DNA from: Bacillota bacterium | Lineage (GTDB): Bacteria > Bacillota > UBA4882 > UBA8346 | Assembly (NCBI GenBank): GCA_023435565.1 | Contig: JAEYRN010000103.1 | Coordinates: 62,001-126,000 of the forward strand | Reading direction: 5' to 3' | Length of the DNA stretch: 64,000 nt | Part shown: piece after piece, positions 53,503-60,906 of the stretch | How positions within the stretch are numbered: the stretch's first letter is position 1 | How the letters are laid out: every line of letters starts with the position of its first letter | Made by a program: the position numbers and the translations under genes | The notes under the pieces: model-generated | Told to the model about the DNA's origin: nothing | Databases searched by the model: none | The model's input: the letters and a program-made list of their open reading frames with translations, nothing else

Positions 53503-54866
53503 TATTTACTAATCTCCGGGGCTAAAGCCGGTAACCTACGTAAATGTTCTATTCCATAAACTTTAAGTGGTTCTGATTGCTTTAGTTTTGAGCGTTTTGC
53601 CAAAACACATTGCTCAAACCCCAACCGACTTCCCTCGTTTACTAATCTCTCAATCCCGGGTACCGGACGGATTTCCCCGGAAAGGGTCAATTCACCAATC
53701 CAAAATAATTTGGAACTAAAAGTTATTCCACGGATTGATGAAATAATTGAAGCGGCAATTCCCAAGTCTAAAGCGGGGTCTCCCGATTCAATCCCTCCTG
53801 CTATAGAAACAAAAATATTTTTATTGGTTAACCGTTCCCCTAACCAACGTTGAATAACCGCAGTTACTAATAATAATCGATTACGATCTACTCCAATAGC
53901 AATCTGCCGCGGTGGAATCCCCTCTGCCGTTTCAGTAACCAAAGCTTGAATTTCGGTAAATATCGGCCTACTTCCTCTGGTACTGGCTACAATTACCGAA
54001 CCAGGCATAGTCTGATTTCGATTCTCTAATAGATATTCCGATGGGTTAGTCACTTCAATTAACCCGGCGCTGGTCATTTCAAATAAAGCAACTTCTTCAG
54101 TTGGTCCAAATCTATTCTTGACAGCTCGGACAATTCTCAAACTTTGAGTTCGATCCCCTTCTAGATAAACGACGGTATCAACTAAATGTTCCAATACTCT
54201 CGGCCCGGCCAATTCCGATTCTTTGGTAACCTGACCTACTAAGATTACGGGAACATTCTCCTGTTTGGCGATTTTAATCAAAAACAAAGTGCATTCTTTA
54301 ATTTGAGATGGTGAGCCCGGTGTCGAGCGAAGTTTACTTAAAAAGGACGACTGAATTGAATCGATAATAATCAATCTTGGTTTCAGATCCTCAAAATGTT
54401 TCTTTACTAATTCCAAATTGGTCTCGGATACCACATATAAACCATCTGGGAAAGTCCCCATTCGATCGGCCCGAATTTTTGTTTGTTCGGAAGATTCTTC
54501 TCCGGTTACATAAAGAACTGTCCCTTCACGGGACATGTTACCGGCTATAATTAAACTGAGGGTACTCTTACCTATACCCGGGTCCCCCACTAATAGTAAA
54601 ACCGAACCGGTTACCAACCCGCCTCCTAATAAACGGTCTAACTCACCGATACTAGTGGTAAGGCGAATGGCATCACCGCTTTTAACCTGATTTAAAACCT
54701 GGGGGGGCTGAAAACTGCTTAAATTAGTCAATTCCTCAACCGACTCATCTTCGTGTTCCTCGAGGAGCGTCCCCCATTCTTTACAAGTAGGACAGCGTCC
54801 TACCCATTTTGACTCTTGATGGCCGCAGTTTTCACAATAATAAACCGTCCTGGCTTTTTTGCTCAT
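53502..54866 (-). CDS. radA: DNA repair protein RadA (Sms)
   Basis: RecA-like helicase for recombination intermediates. 454 residues: N-terminal zinc finger YYCENCGHQ...GRCPTC, Walker A GDPGIGKST, LIIIDSIQ, the RadA-specific VKNRFGPT, and a C-terminal Lon-protease-like domain (SIAGGIESGDPALDLGIAASI). Its ATG overlaps the upstream dedA stop by four bases. Confidence 0.97.
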   Translation of the reverse strand: MSKKARTVYYCENCGHQESKWVGRCPTCKEWGTLLEEHEDESVEELTNLSSFQPPQVLNQVKSGDAIRLTTSIGELDRLLGGGLVTGSVLLLVGDPGIGKSTLSLIIAGNMSREGTVLYVTGEESSEQTKIRADRMGTFPDGLYVVSETNLELVKKHFEDLKPRLIIIDSIQSSFLSKLRSTPGSPSQIKECTLFLIKIAKQENVPVILVGQVTKESELAGPRVLEHLVDTVVYLEGDRTQSLRIVRAVKNRFGPTEEVALFEMTSAGLIEVTNPSEYLLENRNQTMPGSVIVASTRGSRPIFTEIQALVTETAEGIPPRQIAIGVDRNRLLLVTAVIQRWLGERLTNKNIFVSIAGGIESGDPALDLGIAASIISSIRGITFSSKLFWIGELTLSGEIRPVPGIERLVNEGSRLGFEQCVLAKRSKLKQSEPLKVYGIEHLRRLPALAPEISK

Positions 54867-55519
54867 TTTACCTGCCGTTTCCGATTTTTGGTCCGTAACA
54901 GTTTACAAAACCAAACCAAAATTGAGTATAATATTATTAAAACTAATAATATCAGAAAAATATTCTTTACCCTGTCATTCCAAAATTCAGGTAATTTTCG
55001 CCAATTTTGCCCTAAAAAACTACCACTCACTACAAAAATGGAAGTTGAGATAATAATCGAAACACCAACGGCTAAAAAAGTTTTACCCCTTTCCATATTA
55101 ACCATACCTGCTGCTAAAATGATCCCGGAGCGTACCACCGGTATAAAACGACTCAAAATTATAGTCCAAAAACCATATCTTTTAAACCACTTTTCCAGCC
55201 TATGAAACATCTTTGAATTCAGTAATTGTGAATGTTTGGAAGAATTCAACAACGCTTTTTCCATTTTAGCCCCAATAAGATACAATAATATTGAAGAAAC
55301 AAAGGTCCCTAAGGAAGCACTAATAATTATCGCAATGGGGCTGCTGCCGGATAAACCTGTTAAGGAACCGCTTAAAATTAATAGAGAATCACCCGGAAGC
55401 GGCGGAAAGATAACTTCAAAAAAACTATATAAAAAAACAATAATCGCAAGATAATTACGATAACGGGCCAAAAACTCAGGGTCGCTCCAATGTGACAGTA
55501 TCTCTATAAATTGTTCCAT
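54863..55519 (-). CDS. DedA-family membrane protein
   Basis: 218 residues, about five membrane segments. DedA/SNARE-associated signatures: FEVIFPPLPGDSLLILSGSL and the amphipathic HRLEKWFKRYGFWTIILSRFIPVVRSGIILAAGM, including the conserved FxRxxPxxR. Such proteins flip undecaprenyl phosphate or phosphatidylethanolamine. The short basic C-terminus (RTKNRKRQVK) is cytoplasmic. Overlaps radA by four bases, likely co-transcribed. Confidence 0.9.
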   Translation of the reverse strand: MEQFIEILSHWSDPEFLARYRNYLAIIVFLYSFFEVIFPPLPGDSLLILSGSLTGLSGSSPIAIIISASLGTFVSSILLYLIGAKMEKALLNSSKHSQLLNSKMFHRLEKWFKRYGFWTIILSRFIPVVRSGIILAAGMVNMERGKTFLAVGVSIIISTSIFVVSGSFLGQNWRKLPEFWNDRVKNIFLILLVLIILYSILVWFCKLLRTKNRKRQVK

Positions 55520-55643
55520 TAAAAACCCCCACTGCTCTTTATAATCTCTATTTTACTTGTTTTTACCAATTTGATAAAGTTTTTTCTTGAATTTTAAAAA
55601 TAAATTAATTTTTTTTTAGATGAAATAATACCTTTACCACAAA

Positions 55644-55666
55644 TTAAAAAACCGGCATAACGCCGG
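55644..55666 (-). terminator. Intrinsic terminator after the 44-residue gene
   Basis: CCGGC-GTTAT-GCCGG followed by T6 on the minus strand, ~50 bases past the small Cys-rich ORF. Confidence 0.8.
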
Positions 55667-55718
55667 ACTAATTAATAATTTTCTTTAACAACTAAGACTT
55701 AAACAAAATTGATGTAAA

Positions 55719-55853
55719 CTATCTGCTAAATGAGGCGCATGTTTCCCGTCCGTCTTCCCATAAATGACAGAGCTGGTAATGGCGACAAAACAAACATGGC
55801 AGGCGTAGTTCCACACTTTCTTCCGTTAATTCCTTAACTTCTTGTTCAGGCAC
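55719..55853 (-). CDS. Tiny Cys-rich protein, 44 residues, likely metal-binding
   Basis: GTG start seven bases after GGGAGGG, ending at TAG. The product is acidic at first (MPEQEVKELTEESVELRLPC) and then has the tight pattern CLFCRHYQLCHLW...ETC: CxxCx5Cx9C with two His. This looks like a small zinc or iron-sulfur knuckle. It has its own terminator. The ribosome site, the clean frame and the Cys/His pattern support a real gene; no family is recognised. Confidence 0.7.
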   Translation of the reverse strand: MPEQEVKELTEESVELRLPCLFCRHYQLCHLWEDGRETCASFSR

Positions 55854-55961
55854 AGGCTAACCCTCCCAAATAATTAAGATAAGATTAGTCTATGCTATAA
55901 ATTGTTTTTTATGAATCAAAATAAGTCCTAATATCGCTTCATGCCTGTTTTCATGGATTAA

Positions 55962-56071
55962 CGACTACTTAGAAAATGCTATCGACGCTTGTCGATCCAC
56001 GTCAACTTTTCATTATATAACGTGGGTCAACAGGATGTTGACGTGCACGATACTTGGAAGGGCGACTACTT
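55962..56071. mobile_element. MITE-like palindromic element flanked by 9-bp direct repeats
   Basis: CGACTACTT occurs at 55962-55970 and 56063-56071 as perfect direct repeats around 92 bases rich in inverted repeats. These are ATCGAC/GTCGAT (55981-55996), CACGTCAAC/GTTGACGTG (55998-56006 with 56037-56045), CCACGT/ACGTGG and GTCAAC/GTTGAC; the last two compete with the 9-bp stem. The right direct repeat contains the stop codon of the COG2426 gene. It may be a non-autonomous insertion or a switch-like RNA; no transposase was seen. Confidence 0.45.
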
Positions 56072-56533
56072 GCTAAAGAAATCAGCCAAACCATATGTTA
56101 GTAAGTTTACAATCAAGCCGGCAATTAAGACTCCTACAAAGATTGATAAAAATGCTACCCGTTTTCGCATTCCTAACAAAAACGCGATTGCGGCTCCAGA
56201 CCAAACCCCGGTCATAGGTAAAGGAATTGCCACAAAAATAGCGAGCCCCCAAAAACCGTATTTTTGTATTAGAGGCGCCTTCCGTCGGCTCCTGGTGAAA
56301 ACCCAATCAAAAAATCGCTTAAATAAAGGAATTCTACTTAGCCATTTTGAAATTGGATCAATAAGGATGATTATCGGAATCACAGGGATCATATTGCCTA
56401 TTACTGCTAAAAAATATGCTTCTAAGGGCCCAAATCCCAACCGCCATGCAAACGGAATAGCTCCGCGTAGCTCCAGATAAGGAATGAGCGATGTAATTAT
56501 TACTTTTAAACAATCAATAAGTCGCCCCGACAT
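56066..56533 (-). CDS. COG2426 small multidrug-export family membrane protein
   Basis: 155 residues, four or five membrane helices. Family landmarks: LIPYLELRGAIPFAWRLG, VIGNMIPVIPIIILIDP and the KYGFWGLAIFVAIPLPMTGVWSGAAIAFLLGM segment. The 'multidrug export' label of this family is historical and weak. ATG directly follows the mtnP stop, so the pair is co-translated. The stop codon lies within a direct repeat of the palindromic element. Confidence 0.87.
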   Translation of the reverse strand: MSGRLIDCLKVIITSLIPYLELRGAIPFAWRLGFGPLEAYFLAVIGNMIPVIPIIILIDPISKWLSRIPLFKRFFDWVFTRSRRKAPLIQKYGFWGLAIFVAIPLPMTGVWSGAAIAFLLGMRKRVAFLSIFVGVLIAGLIVNLLTYGLADFFSK

Positions 56534-57328
56534 CTATACCTCTTCTTGTAAATGTTCACCGCAGGAACATTCCGGATCTTTAGAAAGGTTCTCAATCATA
56601 GCAAATAGTAAATCACGCAATTTATTATTATTTGAACTGAAAACCTTAAGCACCTCTTCATGGGTTACCGGCTTAATATCGGGGTTACCCTCTAATCCTA
56701 CATCATAATCGGTAATAAGAGCAATATTTACATAACATATTCCCAGCTCTCTTGCTAACCATCCTTCAGGATATTGGGTCATATTAATTACTTCCCAGCC
56801 GTTTTTACTAAACTCTCTACTTTCGGATTTGGTTGAAAAGCGTGGTCCAGAAATTACTACTACTGTTCCAGTTTCATGTACGGTAATTCCTAATTTTTTA
56901 GCGCTGGCAATAGCTATTTCCCGCATCCGGGAACAATAAGGTTCGGCAGCAGGTATATGTCTTACAATCGGTCCTTCAAAAAAGGTATCCTTCCGCCCCC
57001 AGGTTCGGTTTACAAATTGGTCAACTACAACAAATTCACCTGGTTTAACATTGGGATGTAAGCTTCCTGCCGCACAAGGCCCGATAATTTGTTTTACACC
57101 TAAGCTTTTCATCGCCCAAATATTGGCCCGATAATTTATCAAATGTGGTGGATACTGATGTTGCTTTCCATGTCTCGGTAAAAAAGCCACTTTCTTGCCG
57201 GCAACCTCGGCGATAGCGATCTTGTCGCTTGGCGCTCCATAAGGAGTTTCAACCGCCACTTCTTGAACATTTTCCAATAAAGAATAAAATCCTGAACCTC
57301 CAAAAATCCCAATCTCCGCAGTTTTCAT
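56534..57328 (-). CDS. mtnP: S-methyl-5'-thioadenosine phosphorylase
   Basis: Phosphorolyses methylthioadenosine, the by-product of SpeE, to adenine and methylthioribose-1-phosphate. 264 residues: IGIFGGSGFYSLL, FLPRHGKQHQYPPHLINYRANIWAM-type stretch, GPCAAGSLHPNVKPGEFVV, VVISGPRFSTKSES, and the purine-specific NMTQYPEGWLARELGICY. The MTA-type STKSES and NMTQYPE segments argue against a generic nucleoside phosphorylase. ATG behind GGGAGG. The tail CSCGEHLQEEV has two Cys. Confidence 0.93.
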   Translation of the reverse strand: MKTAEIGIFGGSGFYSLLENVQEVAVETPYGAPSDKIAIAEVAGKKVAFLPRHGKQHQYPPHLINYRANIWAMKSLGVKQIIGPCAAGSLHPNVKPGEFVVVDQFVNRTWGRKDTFFEGPIVRHIPAAEPYCSRMREIAIASAKKLGITVHETGTVVVISGPRFSTKSESREFSKNGWEVINMTQYPEGWLARELGICYVNIALITDYDVGLEGNPDIKPVTHEEVLKVFSSNNNKLRDLLFAMIENLSKDPECSCGEHLQEEV

Positions 57329-57366
57329 AGGCAAACCTCCCTTTAAATATTCGCATTAAACAAATA

Positions 57367-57411
57367 GTTATACTACTAAACACAACGGGAAAATTTGTGT
57401 TGTAGTATAAC
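57367..57411 (-). promoter_or_regulatory. Hairpin in the mtnP leader
   Basis: GTTATACTAC/GTAGTATAAC (10 pairs) continued after a two-base bulge by AACACAA/TTGTGTT, ~40 bases upstream of the mtnP start. It may be a dimeric-regulator operator or an RNA stem. No T-run follows on the minus strand. Confidence 0.45.
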
Positions 57412-57493
57412 CTCCAAATATTACCCAATCATTAATTAAGCTTATTTTCGATTAATAAATCCTAAACTCCTGCCAAGAGAGGTTTAAATTTTG

Positions 57494-57523
57494 AAAAAAA
57501 AAAAGGGCGAGAAATCTCGCCCC
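57494..57523 (-). terminator. Intrinsic terminator of the spore-protein gene
   Basis: GGGCGAGA/TCTCGCCC followed by T10 on the minus strand, eight bases after the stop. Confidence 0.92.
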
Positions 57524-57530
57524 ATAAGTA

Positions 57531-57872
57531 CTAATATCTCTGATCTAAGCTGTTAAGATTTAAGTTAGAGATGTTTTGAACGGTATCATTTATTTTTTGA
57601 TACCCAAGTCCGGCGTTGAAACCGGTTTGAACATTAGCCACCGCCTGTTGAGATAAGGAACTTTCGGCAGCTTGGATCATATTCTTAACCATTTGTCCAC
57701 CAACATGACCGCAGTCTTTAGAGGTCATATAACCCCAGTAATCTCCTACAATCGGTGAAGTGTCAATTATCTGAGCTGAGGTTAAATCTTTGGCGATTTC
57801 ATACTTCATGTTATGAAGAGCTTTTGCTGCCTGTTTGACAACATAAGAGTTGGATCTTTGACCGGTACCCAT
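57531..57872 (-). CDS. Alpha/beta-type small acid-soluble spore protein, enlarged variant
   Basis: Coats and protects spore DNA. 113 residues against the usual 60-90. Core signatures are present: SYVVKQAAKALHNMKYEIAKDL (with the GPR protease site around KYEIA, residues 24-27) and GHVGGQMVKNMIQAAESSL. Between them lies IDTSPIVGDYWGYMTSKDC, longer than in typical proteins, and a ~40-residue Asn/Gln-rich tail follows (NVQTGFNAGLGYQKINDTVQ...). ATG behind AAAGGAGGCG. No sigma-G-type promoter could be recognised upstream. Confidence 0.85.
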   Translation of the reverse strand: MGTGQRSNSYVVKQAAKALHNMKYEIAKDLTSAQIIDTSPIVGDYWGYMTSKDCGHVGGQMVKNMIQAAESSLSQQAVANVQTGFNAGLGYQKINDTVQNISNLNLNSLDQRY

Positions 57873-58069
57873 CTGTTTTCGCCTCCTTTCGTTTTAACCT
57901 AAAAATAATTTGCCCAGCTATATACGGATAAAACCGCAAAAAGTCTGGAATTTTTTCAATTTTACTACCAGCAGTTCCAATATAGGTTTTAATTATTGAT
58001 ATTCCTTTACAAAAAAAGCCATTTTTTTATCTGTTTTCTTGAAGATTTCCGCTTTAAATGAAGATACTA

Positions 58070-58213
58070 TATATGTTGAAAAAAGTTTGAGCAAAACATT
58101 TACATCCCAAATACCGGATATGAATGCCGAAATTATTAGGCTTTTTCAACATATAAATCAAGGAAAATATGTCGCAATAATCCACGCTTATCCATGAGAC
58201 TTATTGCGACATA
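58070..58213. promoter_or_regulatory. Two large inverted repeats upstream of the AbrB-like gene
   Basis: TATATGTTGAAAAAAG (58070-58085) pairs with CTTTTTCAACATATA (58141-58155). TATGTCGCAATAA (58168-58180) pairs perfectly with TTATTGCGACATA (58201-58213). The second ends 20 bases before the start codon and could be an autoregulation operator or block the ribosome site as RNA. Confidence 0.5.
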
Positions 58214-58232
58214 CATAAACAAAGAGGTTAGA

Positions 58233-58433
58233 ATGATGGAATATATAATTGAACTGGGTCATGACCAACAATTGGCTATACCACAAACAGTAGTTGACAA
58301 TTTTGATTTAAAACCAGGGGACCATTTTACCCTTCGATCGGAAAACGGACGTTTAATAATTGAATATCTCCCCTTTTCCAGCTTTGATCAAGCTAAAACC
58401 CTGGACGAAACTATTTCAGCCCTTAAAAAATAG
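58233..58433 (+). CDS. AbrB/MazE-like swapped-hairpin DNA-binding protein
   Basis: 66 residues: MEYIIELGHDQQLAIPQTVV, then NFDLKPGDHFTLRSENGRLIIEYLP, the SpoVT/AbrB beta fold used by transition-state regulators and antitoxins, plus a short C-terminal helix. ATG behind GAGG (an ATGATG pair; either may be used). If it is an antitoxin, a toxin should follow, but the next gene is a PLP enzyme 82 bases on. More likely a stand-alone regulator. Confidence 0.78.
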   Translation: MMEYIIELGHDQQLAIPQTVVDNFDLKPGDHFTLRSENGRLIIEYLPFSSFDQAKTLDETISALKK

Positions 58434-58515
58434 CAGTGGGATAAATTGTAAATGATTAATATTTATGTACCCAAACCGGCTCCTCCTTCATAAAATGGAG
58501 CGAGGTGCCTTTCGC

Positions 58516-59790
58516 ATGGCTGATTTTAGCAACTTGATTTATGGTTATGAACAAAAAGTCCCCACCAAAAATGGATTAAAACGTTATCTTAATCTGGATA
58601 ACGCCGCAAGTACCCCTCCCTTTAAATCATTAATGAAGCTTATTTCCCAGGAGGGACTATGGTACTCCAGTATTCATCGAGGGGCAGGCTACAAGTCTCG
58701 CTATTTTACCGAGAAGTATGAAGAAAGTCGAAATGTTGTCTCCAAGTTTGTTAATGCCGATACCAGTCATGACGTAGTGATTTTTACAAAAAACACTACT
58801 GATTCGATTAATAAAATTCGCCATTATCTTCCTTACCTGCCGGGTGAGTTAGTTATCTATACTCGTCTAGAGCACCACTCAAATGAACTTCCTTGGTTGA
58901 ATCATAAGAACATTTGCATTGAACTGAACAACAACCGTCTAGACTTAGAGCAATTAGAAACAGTCCTGAAAAAAAATCATGGTAATATTAAACTTCTGGC
59001 AATTACCGGAGCCTCAAATGTAACCGGATATCTTCCCCCGATTTATACCTTAGCTGAAATGGCCCACTCGGCAGGAACCCGAATTTTGGTGGACGCCGCT
59101 CAGTTAGTCCCCCATCGCCCGATTTTAGTCGGCCCTATAACAGATCCCCGACATATAGACTTTCTTGCTTTTTCTGGGCATAAGATGTATGCGCCTTTTG
59201 GGTCAGGAGTATTGATTGGACCTAAATGGCTTTTTAGTCAAGGGATTCCAAGCCAAGTCGGTGGGGGAACCATTAAAGCTTTAGATTCGGAAGGAGTTTA
59301 CTGGGTCGATCCGCCCGATGTGGAAGAAGCCGGCTCTCCTAATGTCTTTGGGGCGCTAACAATAGCCGAATCTTGTAAAATCATTGGCAAAATCGGTTGG
59401 AATGAGTTAATAAATCATGAACAACAATTACTTGAAGCTGTTTTATTCGGTTTAAAAGCTATACCGGGCATAACAATATATGAAGAATCTAAAACTCAAC
59501 GCGCCGGAGTAATTACTTTTAATGTAGAAGGCATCCATCACCAGACAGTGGCCGAAGCTTTAGCGGAGTATGGAATCGGCGTTAGGACGGGATGTTTTTG
59601 CGCCCGAAATTACGTTAAACACTTACTTAATCTAAATCATGTATCTTTTAAAACTGAAAATGAAGACAAACTTCCGGGAATGGTCAGAGTCAGCTTTGGA
59701 TGCTATAACAATTTGTCAGATGTTATCGATTTTTTAGAAGTCCTAGAAAAATTAGTAAAGTACACTTTTAAATCAAATGATCGCTTTTAA
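58516..59790 (+). CDS. Class V aminotransferase, cysteine desulfurase-like (CsdA/SufS type)
   Basis: PLP enzyme probably releasing sulfur from cysteine or a related compound. 424 residues: YLNLDNAASTPPFKSLM, IFTKNTTDSIN, LEHHSNELPW, VDAAQLVPHRP, the PLP lysine in FSGHKMYAPFGSGVLIG, and a reactive-Cys segment VRTGCFCARNY as in SufS. It lacks clear suf/isc neighbours. ATG of MADFSNLIY chosen with GAGG 10 bases ahead; an ATG 17 codons upstream is open but poorly placed. Confidence 0.86.
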   Translation: MADFSNLIYGYEQKVPTKNGLKRYLNLDNAASTPPFKSLMKLISQEGLWYSSIHRGAGYKSRYFTEKYEESRNVVSKFVNADTSHDVVIFTKNTTDSINKIRHYLPYLPGELVIYTRLEHHSNELPWLNHKNICIELNNNRLDLEQLETVLKKNHGNIKLLAITGASNVTGYLPPIYTLAEMAHSAGTRILVDAAQLVPHRPILVGPITDPRHIDFLAFSGHKMYAPFGSGVLIGPKWLFSQGIPSQVGGGTIKALDSEGVYWVDPPDVEEAGSPNVFGALTIAESCKIIGKIGWNELINHEQQLLEAVLFGLKAIPGITIYEESKTQRAGVITFNVEGIHHQTVAEALAEYGIGVRTGCFCARNYVKHLLNLNHVSFKTENEDKLPGMVRVSFGCYNNLSDVIDFLEVLEKLVKYTFKSNDRF

Positions 59791-59814
59791 AACACAAGAT
59801 TTGTCCTTCATTTG

Positions 59815-60348
59815 TTATAATTTCTCCGCTGCTTGATATATTTCTTCCCTTTCCCTAGAACTGATAGTTTTGTTAATTAGATAAGCGATTAAAATAATAC
59901 CCGGAATGTCCACTAATAAACGTGTTAAGGCAAATTTTATTCCCAATGCTGACAATTCAAACAAGAACATTGGAATCTTTGTAGTGGACCAAGCCCCGAT
60001 AAAAATTAACACATTAAAAAAGCTTGCACCTTTTTTCATAAAAACCGCCGCAATCGGGAAAGCCCCATAAAGCGGACCAGCCGCTGCCGAACCGATAAAA
60101 AAGGCAAGCAACACCCCTTTTAACCCCGAACCCGGACCCATATATTTAATCATAGTTTCACGGGGGACCCAAACATCTAATAAACCTAATAAAATAAAGA
60201 TGGGCGGAATAACCAACAACATCTCCTTTAAGCTAAATCCCAGCGTTTGAAGAGCTTTAGCCTCTCTGGATCTATCAACCAAAACCAACAGCAATAGCAA
60301 GAAGAGCATTACTAAAAAAAACCGGTATCGTTTGATAAAAATCTTCAT
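59815..60348 (-). CDS. Permease half, UPF0718/ArsP-like (C-terminal half)
   Basis: 177 residues, about five membrane helices, with GPGSGLKGVLLAFFIGSAAAGPLYGAFPIAAVFMKKGASFFNV and ISSREREEIYQ at the end. It corresponds to one half of the ~300-residue YraQ/ArsP permeases. ATG overlaps the partner's stop by four bases (ATGA). Probably forms a heteromeric transporter with the upstream half; substrate unknown. Confidence 0.8.
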   Translation of the reverse strand: MKIFIKRYRFFLVMLFLLLLLVLVDRSREAKALQTLGFSLKEMLLVIPPIFILLGLLDVWVPRETMIKYMGPGSGLKGVLLAFFIGSAAAGPLYGAFPIAAVFMKKGASFFNVLIFIGAWSTTKIPMFLFELSALGIKFALTRLLVDIPGIILIAYLINKTISSREREEIYQAAEKL

Positions 60349-60824
60349 TGCGCCATCACCCCGATAATCCAAGCTACGATAAAGGAAAAGATAAAGGAGA
60401 ATAAATTCCGGTAAATGGTAACCTTACGCCCGAAATATTTAGTTTCAACTGGCGCAGTCACTACTCCAACCATCATTAAAGCGGAAATAAATGCTCCCAT
60501 CTGCATCAACCCGGCTCCATTTTGTAAAAGCAACGCCGCCAAAGGAAAAGCAACAAAGCCGGGAATGAGAGTAATCGCCCCGATAATTGCCGCTAAAATT
60601 ACTCCCCACCAACCGGACTCATGACCTAAAACTTTGCTAATAGTATTTGCATCAAAATATGCTAACACAATACTGATAAAAATAATGACGCCTAATAATT
60701 GAGGCAGAATATTCTCAAAGGCTTTCCATGCTTTGATTACAGCCTGTTTGGTTTTATTTCGATCATTTAACCATGATAAAGCCATTGCTAAAATACAAAT
60801 ACCGTATAGTAATAAATTAAACAT
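60345..60824 (-). CDS. Permease half, UPF0718/ArsP-like (N-terminal half)
   Basis: 159 residues, about four or five membrane helices. GHESGWWGVILAAIIGAITLIPGFVAFPLAALLLQNGAG parallels the same segment in its partner, so each half carries one internal repeat of the full-length permease. Encoded first, co-translated with the C-terminal half. Its position next to metal and fluoride export genes suggests an efflux role, as inference. Confidence 0.8.
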   Translation of the reverse strand: MFNLLLYGICILAMALSWLNDRNKTKQAVIKAWKAFENILPQLLGVIIFISIVLAYFDANTISKVLGHESGWWGVILAAIIGAITLIPGFVAFPLAALLLQNGAGLMQMGAFISALMMVGVVTAPVETKYFGRKVTIYRNLFSFIFSFIVAWIIGVMAQ

Positions 60825-60906
60825 TATAATTACCTCAAATACGAAAAATTTTTACTTACATTTGTTTCTTCTTTAATAGCTAGCCCTTTGGGCTCTATCA
60901 GATAAG

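Noticed and set aside
56082..56306. 74-codon minus-strand ORF
   Set aside because: Alternate frame of the COG2426 gene with no ribosome site.
55989..56480. 163-codon plus-strand ORF
   Set aside because: It is the reverse of the COG2426 membrane protein and starts inside the palindromic element; composition fits a shadow.
58194..58516. Toxin-antitoxin pair
   Set aside because: Only an AbrB-like protein is present; the next gene is a PLP enzyme and no small toxin frame lies between.
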